From Sphingomonas immobilis (GTDB lineage Bacteria; Pseudomonadota; Alphaproteobacteria; Sphingomonadales; Sphingomonadaceae): a stretch of DNA of 64,000 bases. Position 1 is the first letter of the stretch; every line of letters begins with the position of its first letter. The translations under genes and the position numbers were made by a program. Location: assembly GCF_030580995.1 (NCBI RefSeq), contig NZ_JAUQSZ010000003.1, forward strand, positions 281,748 through 345,747, given 5' to 3'. Shown here piece by piece: positions 6,489-14,384 of the stretch. The notes beneath the pieces are model-generated. The model worked only from the letters and a program-made list of their open reading frames with translations, did not search any database and was not told the DNA's origin.

Positions 6489-7492
6489 ACGAGCGCCAGC
6501 AAAGCGTCGCGCTTGGCGATCAGTCCGGCGAAGTCCGCCTCTTGGCGCTTGTCCGCGACGCTCGCCATCGCGCGATCGAGCCGGTCGCGCGATTGCGGCG
6601 CCATGACGTCAAGGCGGCTGACGATCTCCTCCATCTCCTCCATCCGGCCCCAGCAATCGAGCACCAGATCGCATCCCGCCGCGATCGCACCCGCCGCCTT
6701 CTCGCCCGCCGTGCCCGATAGCGCCTTCATGTCGATATCGTCGGTCATCAGCAGTCCGTCGAAACCGATCTTTCCACGGATGACATCCGCGATGACGGTC
6801 GGCGACAGCGTCGCGGGCCGCTGGTTGTCCCAAGCGTCGAACACGATGTGCGTTGTCATTCCCATCGGTGCGTCATTCAGCGCGCGGAACGGCTCGAGGT
6901 CGATCTCCAGCTCAGCCTCGCCCGCCGTCACGCGCGGCAGTTCGAGGTGGCTGTCGACGAGTGCGCGGCCATGCCCCGGCATGTGCTTGACGACGCCGAC
7001 CACGCCTGCACGCGCGAGGCCCTGCAGGATTGCCCGCCCCATCGCCGCGACGCGCATCGGCTCGTGCCCCAGCGCACGGCAGGTGATGATCTCGGCGGTG
7101 TCCGCCTGCGCAACATCGACGATGGGCCAGCAATCGACGGTAATGCCGACCTCGGCAAGCATCAGGCCGGTCGCATGGGCGTTGGCGCGCGCCGCCTCGA
7201 TCGCGGAGATCGGCGCGATTTCGTAGAGCGCGTCGAAGGCCGGGCCGGCGGGAAACTCAGGCCATTCGGGCCCGCGCATCCGCGCCACGCGCCCGCCCTC
7301 CTGGTCGATCAGGATCGGCAGGTCGTCACGGCCCGTCATCGCGCGGAGATCGTCGGTCAGCGCGCGGACCTGCGCGCGCGTCTCGATATTGCGCCCGAAC
7401 AGGATGTAGCCGGCGGGCTCGGCCGCCGTGAAGAACGCGCGTTCGTCAGGGGTGATGGCGGGGCCGGAGAGGCCGAAGATGACGGGCTTCAT
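6485..7492 (-). CDS. nagZ: NagZ, beta-N-acetylhexosaminidase (GH3)
   Basis: The 335-aa cytoplasmic enzyme has the GH3 landmarks LIDQEGGRVARM, KHMPGHG (catalytic-loop His) and the nucleophile region MTDDIDMKAL. It removes N-acetylglucosamine from anhydromuropeptides in cell-wall recycling. It starts at ATG 7492, separated from the SPOR gene upstream by a 123-nt gap filled with two palindromes, so it may have its own promoter. Confidence 0.95.
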   Translation of the reverse strand: MKPVIFGLSGPAITPDERAFFTAAEPAGYILFGRNIETRAQVRALTDDLRAMTGRDDLPILIDQEGGRVARMRGPEWPEFPAGPAFDALYEIAPISAIEAARANAHATGLMLAEVGITVDCWPIVDVAQADTAEIITCRALGHEPMRVAAMGRAILQGLARAGVVGVVKHMPGHGRALVDSHLELPRVTAGEAELEIDLEPFRALNDAPMGMTTHIVFDAWDNQRPATLSPTVIADVIRGKIGFDGLLMTDDIDMKALSGTAGEKAAGAIAAGCDLVLDCWGRMEEMEEIVSRLDVMAPQSRDRLDRAMASVADKRQEADFAGLIAKRDALLALV

Positions 7493-7533
7493 GGGAGCGG
7501 CATATCAGTGGGTCAACCCAACGCAAAACCGTT

Positions 7534-7603
7534 CTCCCGCGAAAGCGGGAGTCCAGTCACGAACGCTGCGCTGCTTGGCTCTGGGCCCCCGCTTTCGCGG
7601 GGG
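7534..7603. repeat. pair of short palindromic repeats
   Basis: Two hairpins face each other: CTCCCGC-GAAA-GCGGGAG (7534-7551) and CCCCCGC-TTTC-GCGGGGG (7586-7603). Each is flanked by a GTCCAG/CTGGGC-type edge, so the two are inverted copies of one element. They fill the nagZ/SPOR gap and resemble REP/BIME-like elements. Confidence 0.7.
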
Positions 7604-7615
7604 AATAGGTTGCGC

Positions 7616-8335
7616 TCAATCCTTTGCGACGAAACAGGCCTCGCCCGCGACCTTCATCTTGCCGCACAGTTCGCTCGCCTGCCCTGCGCTTCCGGCGTTG
7701 ACGCGCAGGCGGTAGGTCGTGTGGCCGTTGACCTGCGCCGCCTGCACCGACTTGCCGAGCGAGGCGAGATAGATCAGCCGCTTCGAAATCTTGCCCCAGG
7801 CTTCGTTCGCCGCAGCCTCGGTCGGGAACGATCCGATCTGGACGAGCGCACCGCCGGACGTGCCCGACGCGATCGATGGGGTTGCCGTCTTCGCGGCGAG
7901 CTTGCCCGACGAGGGCGGCAGCGCGACGACGGCCTTGCTGGCGCCGGCACCTTCGGTCGTCGCGGGAGCCGCCTTGTGACCGGTGATCGGTGCCTCTGGC
8001 ACACCCTTCAGATTGATCGATGCGTTCCCGTTGTGGGTGCCGTTGCTGGTGGCGATGGCGGTATCGCCTTCACCCTCGACCTTCATGCCGCCCGGCTCGT
8101 TGGGCTTGACCTTATAGTCGCCCTCCTGCGCAGCGATCATCGCGCCGTTGCCGTCCATGCCGGGGCCGGCGCGGAAATACTGGTAGCCGAAGATCGCCGC
8201 CGCCACGACCGCGAGCAGGCCGATGACGATGCCGACCACGGTCAGCGTCGAGGGGCCTTCGCGGTAATCGTCGTCGGCGGTTTCCAGCCAGGGCAGCCGA
8301 TCGTCATCGGGGCCATCGGTCTCTACGCTACTCAT
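7616..8335 (-). CDS. SPOR-domain membrane protein
   Basis: The 239-aa protein has a short acidic cytoplasmic N-terminus, one TM helix at about 29-50, a long Ala/Thr/Gly linker and a C-terminal SPOR domain starting at about 160 (ALVQIGSFPTEAAANEAW). SPOR domains bind denuded septal peptidoglycan, so a role at the division site is likely. Its ATG overlaps the argS stop (TGATG), so it is co-translated with argS. Topology resembles FtsN or DedD; assignment to either is not justified. Confidence 0.88.
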   Translation of the reverse strand: MSSVETDGPDDDRLPWLETADDDYREGPSTLTVVGIVIGLLAVVAAAIFGYQYFRAGPGMDGNGAMIAAQEGDYKVKPNEPGGMKVEGEGDTAIATSNGTHNGNASINLKGVPEAPITGHKAAPATTEGAGASKAVVALPPSSGKLAAKTATPSIASGTSGGALVQIGSFPTEAAANEAWGKISKRLIYLASLGKSVQAAQVNGHTTYRLRVNAGSAGQASELCGKMKVAGEACFVAKD

Positions 8336-10062
8336 CAGTTCATCTCCTGAACCGCCTCGACACCCATGATGGCGAGGCCGTTGCGGATGATCTGCCCTAT
8401 CGCGTCGGCAAGGAAAAGACGCGCGCAGGTGACCGGCACGTTGTCCACGTTCAGGAAGCGCCGCTCGGGCCGGTCGTTGCCGGCATTCCAGAGGGAATGA
8501 AGTTCCGCCGCCAAGTCATAGAGATAGAATGCGATCCGGTGCGGCTCGCGTGCAGTGGCAGAGGTTTCGACGATACGCGGGAACTGGGCCGCGAGCTTCA
8601 CCAGCGCAAGGTCTTCCGTTTCAAGCTGGGACAGATCGACCGCGCCGCACACGATTCCGGCCTCCGCCGCGCGCCGGTGTAGCGAGGCGATGCGGGCGTG
8701 CGCATATTGAACGTAGAAAACCGGATTTTCCTTCGACGCCTCGACCACCTTGGCGAAGTCGAAGTCCATCTGCGCATCGGCCTTGCGCGTGAGCATGGTG
8801 AAGCGCACCACGTCCTTACCGACTTCGCGTACGACATCAGCCAACGTCACGAAGTTTCCGGAACGCTTGGACATTTTGACGGGTTCGCCGGCGCGCAGCA
8901 GCTTGACCATCTGCACGAGCTTGACGTCGAAGCGCGTCTTGCCGCCGGTCAGCGCCGCCACCGCCGCGACGATCCGCTTGACGGTGCCGGCATGGTCCGC
9001 GCCCCAGATGTCGATCAGCGCATCGGCGGTCTGCGCCTTCTGGTAATGGTAAGCGAGGTCGGCGCCGAAATAGGTCCACTGCCCGTTAGACTTCTTGATC
9101 GGCCGGTCCTGATCGTCGCCGAACTGGGTCGAGCGGAACAGCGGCAGCACGACCGGCTCCCAGTCCTCGGGGGTCTCACCCTTCGGCGCCTCGAGCATGC
9201 CGTCATAGATCAGGCCCCGCGCGCGCAATTCGGCTTCCGCTGCTTCGGGCTTGCCCGCCGCCTGCAACTCCGCCTCCGACGAGAACAGGTCGTGATGAAT
9301 GCCGAGCAGCGCGAGATCGCCCTTGATGAGCACGATCATTGCCGCAACGGCGGCCTTGCGGAACGGCACCAGCCATTCGCTCTCGGGCGCACCGACAAAG
9401 CGGTCTCCATATTCCTGTGTTAGCGCCTGCCCGACCGGCACGAGATAATCGCCCGGATACAGTCCCTCGGGGATCTCGCCGATATCCTCGCCGAGCGCCT
9501 CGCGGTAGCGCAGGTGGACCGAGCGCGCGAGCGTATCGACCTGCCCGCCCGCATCGTTGACGTAATATTCGCGGATGACCTTGTGCCCGGCGAACTCCAG
9601 CAGCGCGGCAAGCGCATCGCCCACCACCGCGCCGCGGCAATGCCCCATGTGCATCGGCCCCGTCGGATTGGCCGAGACGTACTCGACGTTAACGGTGATG
9701 CCCTTGCCTGTTTCCGAGCGCCCGTAATCGCCGCCCGCATCGCGGATCGCCGACAATTCCGCGCGCCAGGTATCGTCGTTCAGCCGCAGATTGATGAAGC
9801 CCGGCCCCGCGATCTCTACCGCATCGACCTCGTCGAGCGCACGCAGCCGTTCGGCGATCTTCTCCGCCAGCGCGCGCGGATTGGTGCCGGCGGGTTTGGC
9901 GAGGACCATAGCCGCGTTGGTGGCGAGATCGCCGTGGCTCGGATCGCGCGGGGGCTCGACCGTGACGGCGGCGCGGTTGAGCCCGGCGGGCAGAGCGCCC
10001 GCCGCGACGAGCGCATCGAGCGCCGCATCGAGATGCGCGGTGAAACGAGTGTAAAGGGTCAT
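8335..10062 (-). CDS. argS: ArgS, arginyl-tRNA synthetase
   Basis: The 575-aa class I synthetase has the N-terminal tRNA-binding domain, the HIGH-type signature ANPTGPMHMGHCRG, the YYVNDAGGQ segment and KMSKRSGNF. The C-terminal helical anticodon-binding domain ends with the usual LFLADAIGQIIRNGLAIMGV. It charges tRNA-Arg. It heads the operon that continues into the SPOR gene. Confidence 0.98.
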   Translation of the reverse strand: MTLYTRFTAHLDAALDALVAAGALPAGLNRAAVTVEPPRDPSHGDLATNAAMVLAKPAGTNPRALAEKIAERLRALDEVDAVEIAGPGFINLRLNDDTWRAELSAIRDAGGDYGRSETGKGITVNVEYVSANPTGPMHMGHCRGAVVGDALAALLEFAGHKVIREYYVNDAGGQVDTLARSVHLRYREALGEDIGEIPEGLYPGDYLVPVGQALTQEYGDRFVGAPESEWLVPFRKAAVAAMIVLIKGDLALLGIHHDLFSSEAELQAAGKPEAAEAELRARGLIYDGMLEAPKGETPEDWEPVVLPLFRSTQFGDDQDRPIKKSNGQWTYFGADLAYHYQKAQTADALIDIWGADHAGTVKRIVAAVAALTGGKTRFDVKLVQMVKLLRAGEPVKMSKRSGNFVTLADVVREVGKDVVRFTMLTRKADAQMDFDFAKVVEASKENPVFYVQYAHARIASLHRRAAEAGIVCGAVDLSQLETEDLALVKLAAQFPRIVETSATAREPHRIAFYLYDLAAELHSLWNAGNDRPERRFLNVDNVPVTCARLFLADAIGQIIRNGLAIMGVEAVQEMN

Positions 10063-10140
10063 GGCGGGTCCGGTCGTCAGAAGCGAGCGCGGGCCTTAGC
10101 GGAATGCCGCTCGCGACTCAAACTGCGCCCCGAACGGGCA

Positions 10141-10174
10141 GGCCCCGCCCCCTGCCGCAGCAGGAGACGGGGCC
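10141..10174. terminator. nested GC-rich hairpin between autotransporter and argS
   Basis: GGCCCCG (10141-10147) pairs with CGGGGCC (10168-10174), and CCTGC-CGCA-GCAGG lies inside. It is 19 nt beyond the autotransporter stop. There is no T-run in the minus direction, so it could also be a repeat element. Confidence 0.4.
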
Positions 10175-10192
10175 ACCTCTCTCCCCGAAGGA

Positions 10193-12829
10193 TCAGAACG
10201 AGAAGCGCAGGCTCGCCTTGCCGCCGTTGTCGGTGCGGCCGCCGCCATGCCGACCCGAATAGGACAGGCCGAACGTAAGCCGGCTGGCGAGTTTCGCATC
10301 GAGGCCGAGATCGAGCGAGAGCTGGTCGCTCGCGATCGGCGTGCCCGTCACCGTGAACAGCGAGCCGCCCGCGAAGGAGAGCGATGCCGCCGGCAGCGTC
10401 TTGCTGGCGAGACGATAGCCGACGTCGCCCTTCAGGCGTACCGCGCTGCCGATCTTGGCGTCGACACGGATGCCGGCGGTGCCGACCACCCAGTCCTGCT
10501 TGCCCGAGCGGAGCGACAATGCCGCCGCGCCGCCGCGCTCGCCCGCCGCGTCGCCGTCGACGTTGACATAGGCGACGTTGACGAACGGCCCGAGCCCGCC
10601 GCCGGTCGGGAGCTGCCAGCGATAGGCGAGTTCGCCGAACACTTGCGCCACCTTGACCTTGTAGTTCGAGGCCAGCGAGTCGGTGAAGCCGGTGAAGGAC
10701 GCCACGCGGTTCGCCTTGATGTCGCGCCAGGTATAGCCGCCGCCCAGGCTCGCGCTGAACTTGCCGTCGCCGTAACCACCGTAGACGCCGAGGTTGATGT
10801 CGTCGGCCGAAGCGTTCGAGACGCGGTCGGCGACGCGCAGCGTGCTGTTGGCATAACCGCCCATCAGGCCGAGGCGGAAGGCATCGCCGTGTACCACGTC
10901 ATAGCCCAGGAAAATGCCGCCGATGTCGCGGGTCGATGCCGCGGCATTGAAGTTGGTCTGCGCATTGCCCCACGATCCGAAGGCGTGGCCCCAGACCGGC
11001 TCCGGCGGCGCATCGGTGCCCGCCTGCTGCAGGTGGCCGAGCATCGCCTCGCGAACGAAGCGGCTGTCCTCGAACGCCTGGCCGCGCACCGTGGCGTGGA
11101 GTTCGCCCGAGGTGGCGTCGAACGCCGCGCGTGCTTCCGCATCGGTCTGCAGGTTTACGATCGGGGTCCAGATCGGCCCGCTGCCGATGTCCGACCCGCC
11201 CGCCGAGGCGATCTGGTTGGGCGTCAGGCCCGCCGCCGCGAAGCGCCGCGTCTGCAGCGCCGACAGATAGACGTTCGTCGCGTCATACGTGTCGACGAGG
11301 TTGGAGAAGGCCGAGACGCGCAGGTCGCCGGTCAGCGTGACCTTGCCCGTCACCCCGCCCGCTGCCGTGATGATCGCATATTTCGAGCCGACCAGCACGC
11401 GCGTCGGAGCAGTGCGGGTGACGTTGACGACCGCGCCGGTGGCGACGGTGGCCGCACCGGTGGCGATGATGCGGTCGGACGAGGTCGTGTTCAGTTCGAC
11501 CTGATAGGTCGCGCCGGCAGCCTGATTATAGTTGCCCGCCACATTGAGCGTGCCGATCGAGTTGCCGGGGGCGATCGTGCCGCCGGTCTGCACGTCGGTT
11601 GCGCCGACCGTGCCGCTGCCCTTCAGCGTGGCGCCGGTCCCGACGGTCACGGCCGAACCCGCGATCGAGCCATTGACGGCCAGCGTGCCGGCCGAAACCG
11701 TCGTCGGCCCGGTCATCGTGCTGGTGCCGCCGAGGATCAGCGTGCCCGCGCCGGTCTTCTCGACCGCAGCGGTGCCGGCGAGTGGCGTGTTGACCGTCGC
11801 CACCATGTTCGGCGCGGCGGTGCTTTCATCGCCGACGTTGAACTTCACGCTGGAGCCGGTCAGCTCAAGCCCGTCAGTGGCCGTGTTGCCGTTGATGATG
11901 TAACCGCCGACCTGGAAGTCGAGACCGGCGACCTTCACCTGGCCCATGCTGTTGTCGACGACGACCGTGCCGGGCGAACCCGCGAACACGATCTCCGCGC
12001 CCTGCGGCTGCGAATTGTCGGGGATGCCGTTGGCGCCGGTGAAGGTCGAGCGGTCGCTCGTCCATACGCCGTTGCCGCCCTGTACCACGCCATCCGCGCC
12101 GTGGCCCGCTGAGTCGCCGTCCCAATAGGCGCGCGGTGGAGTGCCGCCGGGGATCGGGATGACACCGCCGAAACCATCGAGATAGGCATAGCCTGCGTGG
12201 CCGCCGTACGGACAGTCGTTGGCGAGCAGCGACAGGATGAAGTCGTGACCGACGCGGCTCGACACGTCGATCGATTGCGTCAGCCAGTCGGTATAATACC
12301 AGCCCGAGTTCGACTGTGTGAACGTGCCCGAAGCCGCCGTGGCGGAGTTGAGGTTGTACGTGAACAGAACCTCATTGGTCGTCGCGTCGGTTAGCGTGAT
12401 GATGAAAGCATCGGAATCGGTCGGGCCGTGCGAATCCTGCAAAACGGCCGCATATGCAAAGGCGATCTGACTGTCGGTATAGCCATTTACGCGCTGGCTG
12501 ATCACTGACACGCTGTCGTTATTGACCGGGTTGTTGACCATCGCCGAATAGTTTCCGGCGTAGACCGTCCGCAGATTGTTGTCGGTGTACGCATCGAAGC
12601 CAGGCGTAGTCGTGACGACGACGCTCTGCGACGCATCATAGCGCGAACCACCGGGCAGATAGTCTGAAGCGACCGGATACGGTCCTCCCGTCCAGGTTCC
12701 GCCGCCTGTCGTCCAACCGTTGATAGTACCGTCCTCGAATCCACCGTTGACGAACGTCTGCGAATACGCCGGATTGGCAACGGCGATTGCCGCCACCGAC
12801 GTGGCCAATGAAATCAAAAGCTTTTTCAT
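10193..12829 (-). CDS. autotransporter outer-membrane protein (type Va)
   Basis: The 878-aa protein has a signal peptide (MKKLLISLATSVAAIAVANPAYSQ). A globular region follows that starts FVNGGFEDGTINGWT. A passenger-associated repeat segment (TGAGTLILGG, GTLAVNG, GTIAPGNSIGTLNVAGNY) comes next. A C-terminal beta-barrel of about 260 residues ends in SLRFSF, the aromatic terminus used for outer-membrane insertion. ATG 12829 was chosen at the signal peptide. The passenger substrate is unknown; the N-terminal domain resembles those of exported cell-surface proteins. It stands alone, with a 371-nt upstream region. Confidence 0.9.
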   Translation of the reverse strand: MKKLLISLATSVAAIAVANPAYSQTFVNGGFEDGTINGWTTGGGTWTGGPYPVASDYLPGGSRYDASQSVVVTTTPGFDAYTDNNLRTVYAGNYSAMVNNPVNNDSVSVISQRVNGYTDSQIAFAYAAVLQDSHGPTDSDAFIITLTDATTNEVLFTYNLNSATAASGTFTQSNSGWYYTDWLTQSIDVSSRVGHDFILSLLANDCPYGGHAGYAYLDGFGGVIPIPGGTPPRAYWDGDSAGHGADGVVQGGNGVWTSDRSTFTGANGIPDNSQPQGAEIVFAGSPGTVVVDNSMGQVKVAGLDFQVGGYIINGNTATDGLELTGSSVKFNVGDESTAAPNMVATVNTPLAGTAAVEKTGAGTLILGGTSTMTGPTTVSAGTLAVNGSIAGSAVTVGTGATLKGSGTVGATDVQTGGTIAPGNSIGTLNVAGNYNQAAGATYQVELNTTSSDRIIATGAATVATGAVVNVTRTAPTRVLVGSKYAIITAAGGVTGKVTLTGDLRVSAFSNLVDTYDATNVYLSALQTRRFAAAGLTPNQIASAGGSDIGSGPIWTPIVNLQTDAEARAAFDATSGELHATVRGQAFEDSRFVREAMLGHLQQAGTDAPPEPVWGHAFGSWGNAQTNFNAAASTRDIGGIFLGYDVVHGDAFRLGLMGGYANSTLRVADRVSNASADDINLGVYGGYGDGKFSASLGGGYTWRDIKANRVASFTGFTDSLASNYKVKVAQVFGELAYRWQLPTGGGLGPFVNVAYVNVDGDAAGERGGAAALSLRSGKQDWVVGTAGIRVDAKIGSAVRLKGDVGYRLASKTLPAASLSFAGGSLFTVTGTPIASDQLSLDLGLDAKLASRLTFGLSYSGRHGGGRTDNGGKASLRFSF

Positions 12830-13200
12830 GCTGTCCCCCGCACCCCTAACCACGAAAAATCGCGGTGGTGATTGTCTGTGCAGGACGATTAGAGTCGCTG
12901 CGCCGGAACAGTATTGTATAAAATCAGCATCTTCGGTTTCGCGACGATGGCTGTACCGTTTATAGATTGATCTCGATTATAGATTCTGCGGGGTCATCTT
13001 TGCCGACTATGCGGCATGTCCTTTGATTATAAACGGAAAATAGGGATTGGCGCGCAGCGTCGGCAAACAGCTCGGCTGCAACTTTAGAAGGTCGCGCGTA
13101 ACGTTTTTTTAACACTCTTGCTGCGCGCAGCGGCGTGCGGCGGCAAGATTCTGACGCAACGACTCGGAAGGGCCAGTCCGGCCCGAACGCGGTTCGGGGA
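12830..13200. other. intergenic region upstream of the autotransporter
   Basis: This 371-nt A+T-richer stretch separates dgt (3' end) from the autotransporter start. Near 12960-12985 the sequence TTATAGATT occurs twice (TTTATAGATTGATC and TTATAGATTCTG), a possible regulator site. A CCCGAAC-GCG-GTTCGGG hairpin (13182-13198) and GGGCC/GGCCC arms just before it may end the dgt transcript. No coding or RNA gene is visible. Confidence 0.5.
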
Positions 13201-14370
13201 TCAGAACCCGTCGGGCAGGTCGATCGGGCCGACGACCTCGCGGTAACGCGAAATGGCGTAACGGTCAGTCATGCCGGCGATGAAATCGGCGATGTGGCGG
13301 CTGCGGCGCGGCTCGTCGGGTGGCAGGCGCTCCGCCCAGCCCGCCGCCATCAGCGACGGATCGGCGCGATAGGCGGCGAACAGGCCGGCGACGATCCCTT
13401 CTGCCGCCTCCGCCGCCGCCAGTTGGCGCGGATGGTGATAGAGGTTGGCGTACATGAAGCGCTTTAATTCGCGCTCGGCCTCCGCCATTTCGGGCGAGAA
13501 CACCGCCACGCAGCGCCCGGCCGCGCGCACGTCGTCGGCGTTCGCGAGCGCCAGCGTGTGCGCGGTCGCGGTGGTCGTCGCGATCAGATCGTTGACCATC
13601 GCGCCGATCTGGCTGCGGATCAGTTCGCCGATCAACCGCTCCGGCGCAATGCCCGGAAAGCGCGCGGTCACCCGTCCCCACCCGTTCGCGACCATCGGCA
13701 CCGCCAGCAACTGGTCGAGCGTCAGCAGCCCCGCACGCAGGCCATCGTCGATATCGTGATTGTCATAGGCGATGTCGTCGGCGATCGCCGCGACCTGTGC
13801 CTCGAGCGAGGGCCAGTGCTCGATCGCGAGCGGAAAGGTCGCATTGGCCTCTGCCAGCGCCCAGCCAGGCGCGGAGACAGGCCCGTTGTGCTTCGCCAGC
13901 CCCTCCAGCGTCTCCCAGCCGAGGTTGAGCCCCGGCCAGCGCGGATAAGGGCTGTCGATCCACATCAAGGCGCGCAGCGTGTTGCCGTTGTGATCGAAAC
14001 CGCCCTGCATCGCCAGCGCGGCCTGCAACGCGGCCTCGCCGGCATGGCCGAACGGCGGGTGACCAATATCATGCGCCAGCGCGAGCGCCTCGGTCAGATC
14101 CTCGTTGAGCCCGAGCGCGCGCGCGATCGTCCGCGCGATCTGCGCCACCTCCAGGCTGTGCGTCAGCCGCACGCGGAAATGGTCGCCATCAGGTGCCATG
14201 AACACCTGCGTCTTGTGGCGCAGGCGCCGGAAGCTGATCGAATGGATGATGCGATCGCGGTCGCGCTGGAAAGCGTCGCGCGGGCCGCGAAGATCGCCGC
14301 CCTCCTCATGATAGAGCCGTCCGCGCGTGGCGGCGGGATCGGCGGCGAGGTTTGCAAGGGGCCGAGTCAT
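13201..14370 (-). CDS. deoxyguanosinetriphosphate triphosphohydrolase-like protein (HD domain)
   Basis: The 389-aa HD-superfamily hydrolase has RLTHSLEVAQ (H71) and ALAHDIGHPPFGHAGE (H100, D101), the metal-binding set of the Dgt family. It also has the DIAYDNHDIDDGLRAG segment typical of this family. Such enzymes cleave dNTPs to nucleoside and triphosphate, controlling dNTP pools. The start ATG 14370 gives the standard MTRPLANLA N-terminus; the open frame further upstream runs antisense to low-complexity sequence. It is 14 nt downstream of the SPOR gene. Confidence 0.92.
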   Translation of the reverse strand: MTRPLANLAADPAATRGRLYHEEGGDLRGPRDAFQRDRDRIIHSISFRRLRHKTQVFMAPDGDHFRVRLTHSLEVAQIARTIARALGLNEDLTEALALAHDIGHPPFGHAGEAALQAALAMQGGFDHNGNTLRALMWIDSPYPRWPGLNLGWETLEGLAKHNGPVSAPGWALAEANATFPLAIEHWPSLEAQVAAIADDIAYDNHDIDDGLRAGLLTLDQLLAVPMVANGWGRVTARFPGIAPERLIGELIRSQIGAMVNDLIATTTATAHTLALANADDVRAAGRCVAVFSPEMAEAERELKRFMYANLYHHPRQLAAAEAAEGIVAGLFAAYRADPSLMAAGWAERLPPDEPRRSRHIADFIAGMTDRYAISRYREVVGPIDLPDGF

Positions 14371-14384
14371 GCCGGAGGCGATAC

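Noticed and set aside
7534..7603. The hairpin pair as a Rho-independent terminator of the SPOR gene
   Set aside because: No T-run, and the two hairpins are inverted copies of each other, which fits a REP-like element better.
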